Positions 61,194-64,000 of a stretch of DNA of 64,000 nt are shown here, piece after piece (the stretch's first letter is position 1; each line of letters starts with the position of its first letter). The position numbers and the translations under genes were made by a program. Location: assembly GCF_003583365.1 (NCBI RefSeq), contig NZ_QXED01000005.1, positions 186,001 through 250,000 on the forward strand. The letters are read 5' to 3'. Source of the stretch: Fibrisoma montanum. Lineage in GTDB: Bacteria; Bacteroidota; Bacteroidia; Cytophagales; Spirosomataceae. The notes beneath the pieces are model-generated. The model did not search any database. It saw nothing but the letters and a program-made list of their open reading frames with translations, and was not told where the DNA came from.

Positions 61194-63863
61194 TCACTCT
61201 GTCCGTAGACTTTTCACCGGATTCATCAGCGCGGCTCGGATGCTCTGGAAGCTGACCGTCAATAGCGTAATGAGCAGGGCGCCAGCACCCGAAGCCGCAA
61301 AAATCCACCACGATAGCTCCGTCCGGTACTCATACTTCTGAAGCCAGTCGGACATGGCGTAGTAAGCCAGGGGCGTAGCCAGTAGAAACGCGATAAGAAC
61401 CAGGACAACAAAATCCTTCGATAACAGCCCCCATAGGTTCAATACCGATGCACCCAGCACTTTGCGGATGCCGATTTCTTTGGTGCGCTGCTCAGCCATG
61501 AAGGAAGCGAGTCCGAACAAGCCTAAGCAGGAGATTAATATAGCCAGGAAGGCAAAGACGGATGCCAGTTTACCAATGCGTTCTTCAGCGGCAAACTTGG
61601 CCCCATACTCCTGATCGGCAAACTTGTAATCGAAAGGGACAGTTGGGATGAGTCGTTTGAATACCGCTTCAATTTTGGGCAAAGCTTCGGCCGCACTTAC
61701 CTGTGGATTGAGCTTGATGTTTATCCAATTGTAGTTGTCTTCCAGAAAGAAAACGGTCGGTATGGCTGACTCGTAGGGCGATAGAGCCACCATATCATTC
61801 ACCACACCTAAAATGGTGTACGTCCTGGCTTCACGAGAGCCTGGGCTCCAGGTGACAGTTTCACCCACCAGTGATGCTGCCGTTTCCTTGCCTGTTCGGG
61901 TCCGATTGTTTAGACTGAGTAGTTTGGCAAATGATTCGTTGATGATAAAGCCAGCCGAATCACTCGAATACGCTCGGTTAAAGTCTCTTCCCGCCACAAA
62001 TTGCCAACCGACCGTTTGGCCGTACTCCGTTGACACGGGCAACGTACCGCAACCGTTCGGACAGGTTATTCCCGTACCCCTTCGCGAAAAGCCGCCATTC
62101 CACATCGTGATGCCGGTTGTTGAACTCCTCGATTCGGCCATGTCGAAAACCACGCCGGTATTTTTCAACTCGCTCCTTAGTAATTCGTGCTTGCCTTTGA
62201 AGTCAGCCGTTTTCTGCTTTACCAGCAAGAGCCCTGCTTTATCATACCCGATTGGCCGGTTTTTAGCGTGCTGAATCTGTCGGTATACGATGAGCGTACC
62301 GGTGATCAACGTTACCGAGACGGTAAACTGGAGCACAATCAGGAGCTTACGCGGGGTAGCCACCAACCGCCCGCTGTTCAGAGTTCCTTTGAGGACTTTA
62401 ACGGGCTGGAATGACGACAGGTAGAACGCGGGATAGCTGCCTGCTACAAAGCCGGTCAACAGGATGAAGCCCAACCCGGCCAGCCAGAAGTATAGATTAG
62501 TCCAGCGAAAGGTTAACTGCTTGGCCGCAATGTCATTAAACCAGGGCAATGAAAAATGTATCAACAAGACGGACGCTACAAAAGCCAGGCCAACGACCAG
62601 AAACGATTCGCTGAAGAATTGGCCCACTAACTGCCCCCGTAGCGAACCCACTGCTTTCCGAATACCCACTTCTTTCGCTCGTTTCATGGAACGGGCTGTA
62701 CTTAGATTCATGAAGTTGATGCAGGCTAACAGTAATACAAATGCGCCAATCAGGCCAATCAACCACACCATCTGTACCGGCCCCTTATCGTCCTCATAGT
62801 AGTTGCCGTACAGGTGCCATCGACTCATTGGAAGCAAGGCTATCTGCGGCTGGCTGGCTACCTGCTTCTGTGCGCCCTCCAGGTTTCTGATTTTATTCAG
62901 CTCAATATCTTTAATGAGCGCAGAAACCTGATCAAAGTCGATACCCGGCTGAAGCTGGACATAGACAGATAAAAACCAGTTATTCCATTGCTGTTCTTTT
63001 ACCCAGGGATTGACCGAAGTCCAAAGCACGAAGGGTGCAAGAAATTTTATCCCGTTGAACTCCGTATTGTGGGGAAAGTCTTCGTACACGCCGGTCACTC
63101 TGGCGTCCATGTCCGTGTTGATTTTGACGTGTTTGCCCATTGGATCGGCGTTTCCAAACAGAGCCTGAGCCGTCGATGCCGATAATAGAATGGAATGAGG
63201 ATCTTGCAGCCCTGCCCATGTCCCTTTCAGCATCGTTAACGTAAGCATTTCGGGTGCCCCTGCTTCAATAAACCGGCCTGTCTCAGTTAGCTTTGTCTGG
63301 TCAGCCGTCAGGATATGCTCTTCGGGGTCATTGGCGATCAAAATGTGCTTGAAAAAGCGTTGGTAACTGGTTTTCAGTTCTGTTGCCAGCGGATAGGGTA
63401 ACGATGTGTTTGAATAACGTCTCCCATCTTCCCGAATACCGCGCTCTCTAACCTGCGCAATCCGGCCGTAATTCTGGTGATAGTTGTTGAAAGACAACTC
63501 GTCGTGAATCCACAGGCCGATCAGCATAGCGACAGCCATGCCCACCGCCAGGCCACCGATGTTAATAGTTGAGAAAGCTTTGTTTTTGGTGAGGTTTCGC
63601 CAGGCGATTTTAAGATAGTTGCGCAGCATGTCTGTATGGCTTGGATTTGGATATTGGTTGGGTTTGCGTCTAATAAATCTGGGGCGCACGTAGGCCAGCA
63701 CCTCGCGCCAGTACGTCTGTCTGGCCCGGCGCTCACCCAGCCGCTGCATCCGCAGGGTGTAGCGCTCGTGGATGTCGCCCAGCACCTCCTCGCGCAGGTG
63801 GGGTGCAACCAGCCAGTTGAGCAGCTTATCGAGCCAGCGGGGTGGGGACGGGTTGGGTTTCAT
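61194..63863 (-). CDS. large FtsX/MacB-type ABC permease with prefix domain (copy 2)
   Basis: 889 residues, paralogue of copy 1 with the same order: prefix (PRWLDKLLNWLVAPHLREEVLGDIHERY), TM1 (STINIGGLAVGMAVAMLIGLWI), periplasmic core, middle trio with KRAKEVGIRKAVGSLRGQLV, a second core and C-terminal trio with RTKEIGIRKVLGASVLNLW, ending MNPVKSLRTE. It follows copy 3 (partial) by 21 nt and has its own terminator before padR. The DNA of its last 55 codon-containing bases is the same as in copy 1. Confidence 0.93.
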   Translation of the reverse strand: MKPNPSPPRWLDKLLNWLVAPHLREEVLGDIHERYTLRMQRLGERRARQTYWREVLAYVRPRFIRRKPNQYPNPSHTDMLRNYLKIAWRNLTKNKAFSTINIGGLAVGMAVAMLIGLWIHDELSFNNYHQNYGRIAQVRERGIREDGRRYSNTSLPYPLATELKTSYQRFFKHILIANDPEEHILTADQTKLTETGRFIEAGAPEMLTLTMLKGTWAGLQDPHSILLSASTAQALFGNADPMGKHVKINTDMDARVTGVYEDFPHNTEFNGIKFLAPFVLWTSVNPWVKEQQWNNWFLSVYVQLQPGIDFDQVSALIKDIELNKIRNLEGAQKQVASQPQIALLPMSRWHLYGNYYEDDKGPVQMVWLIGLIGAFVLLLACINFMNLSTARSMKRAKEVGIRKAVGSLRGQLVGQFFSESFLVVGLAFVASVLLIHFSLPWFNDIAAKQLTFRWTNLYFWLAGLGFILLTGFVAGSYPAFYLSSFQPVKVLKGTLNSGRLVATPRKLLIVLQFTVSVTLITGTLIVYRQIQHAKNRPIGYDKAGLLLVKQKTADFKGKHELLRSELKNTGVVFDMAESRSSTTGITMWNGGFSRRGTGITCPNGCGTLPVSTEYGQTVGWQFVAGRDFNRAYSSDSAGFIINESFAKLLSLNNRTRTGKETAASLVGETVTWSPGSREARTYTILGVVNDMVALSPYESAIPTVFFLEDNYNWINIKLNPQVSAAEALPKIEAVFKRLIPTVPFDYKFADQEYGAKFAAEERIGKLASVFAFLAILISCLGLFGLASFMAEQRTKEIGIRKVLGASVLNLWGLLSKDFVVLVLIAFLLATPLAYYAMSDWLQKYEYRTELSWWIFAASGAGALLITLLTVSFQSIRAALMNPVKSLRTE

Positions 63864-63884
63864 ATCGCTGGTAGGTGACGTAGG

Positions 63885-64000
63885 CTATTCGGTGCGCAGG
63901 CTTTTTACCGGATTCATCAGGGCGGCTTTGATGCTCTGGAAGCTGACCGTCAGCAAGGCAATACCTACCGCCAACAGCCCGGCCAGGCCAAAGACCCACC
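63885..64000 (-). CDS. third FtsX-type permease, C-terminal end only (partial)
   Basis: Only about 38 codons are inside the window: ...WVFGLAGLLAVGIALLTVSFQSIKAALMNPVKSLRTE-stop (TAG at 63885-63887). The protein continues beyond the right edge. It matches the last helix and tail of copies 1 and 2, so it is a third member of the array. Its stop lies 21 nt before the start of copy 2. Confidence 0.9.
   Translation of the reverse strand, partial: WVFGLAGLLAVGIALLTVSFQSIKAALMNPVKSLRTE

Noticed and set aside
61015-61311. A 98-codon frame across the permease end and padR upstream region
   Set aside because: It overlaps the end of permease copy 2 in a different frame and runs through its terminator.

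Overview
The window reads as chromosomal DNA of a Bacteroidota bacterium of the Cytophagales, most like the Spirosoma/Fibrella group. This rests on type IX secretion (T9SS) C-terminal sorting domains, two tRNA promoters of the Bacteroidota TTTG-N19/20-TAnnTTTG type, general lack of Shine-Dalgarno sequences, and very large FtsX/MacB-type permeases with an N-terminal prefix domain ending in MNPVKSLRTE. I placed the organism from protein style, not from a search.

Layout. 0-5.5 kb: a leaderless matrixin-type metalloprotease with a HEAT-repeat partner, Tex, a secreted NlpC/P60 lipoprotein, a Nudix hydrolase and a small GIY-YIG protein. 5.5-7.9 kb: tRNA-Ala(GGC) followed by an AT-rich, partly decayed island holding a tyrosine-integrase tail relic, a broken lipoprotein gene, a glycosyltransferase and a small Cas2/VapD-like protein. 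7.9-16.7 kb: flavoprotein, membrane-anchored nuclease, a large secreted S8 protease with SLH-like and T9SS domains, two hypothetical proteins and a MacB-like permease. 16.7-23.6 kb: a soluble six-PAS histidine kinase, tRNA-Leu(CAA), KatG and a TerC-family protein. 23.9-30.4 kb: two oppositely oriented, tail-homologous repeat adhesin/tail-fibre-like proteins flanking a GapN-like dehydrogenase and a small T9SS protein. 30.4-37 kb: an orphan ABC ATPase, a MoxR ATPase, and two periplasmic peptidyl-prolyl isomerases, one with an embedded OmpA-like domain. 36.8-39.7 kb: a tightly coupled set (lipoprotein, small protein, APH-fold kinase, agmatine deiminase). 39.7-50.2 kb: a secreted LRR-TPR protein, HAD phosphatase, GAF protein, a PVC-type cytochrome with HEAT repeats, a DUF1080 protein and MnmA. 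50.3-57.7 kb: a Uma2 nuclease-like protein, AEC transporter, FAD protein, Tat-exported SDR, a small basic protein and a secreted GH5-like enzyme. 57.9-64 kb: a PadR regulator among three tandem FtsX-type permeases, the last cut by the window edge.

Most of the window is ordinary housekeeping and envelope genes. The parts that look least explained are (i) the tRNA-Ala island, (ii) a set of very long intergenic hairpins, two of them homopurine/homopyrimidine and each wedged between convergent stop codons, (iii) the inverted adhesin pair sharing a 71-bp identical inverted repeat, (iv) the aguA-APH coupled operon, and (v) the leaderless metzincin plus HEAT pair. No CRISPR array, complete transposon or prophage was seen.
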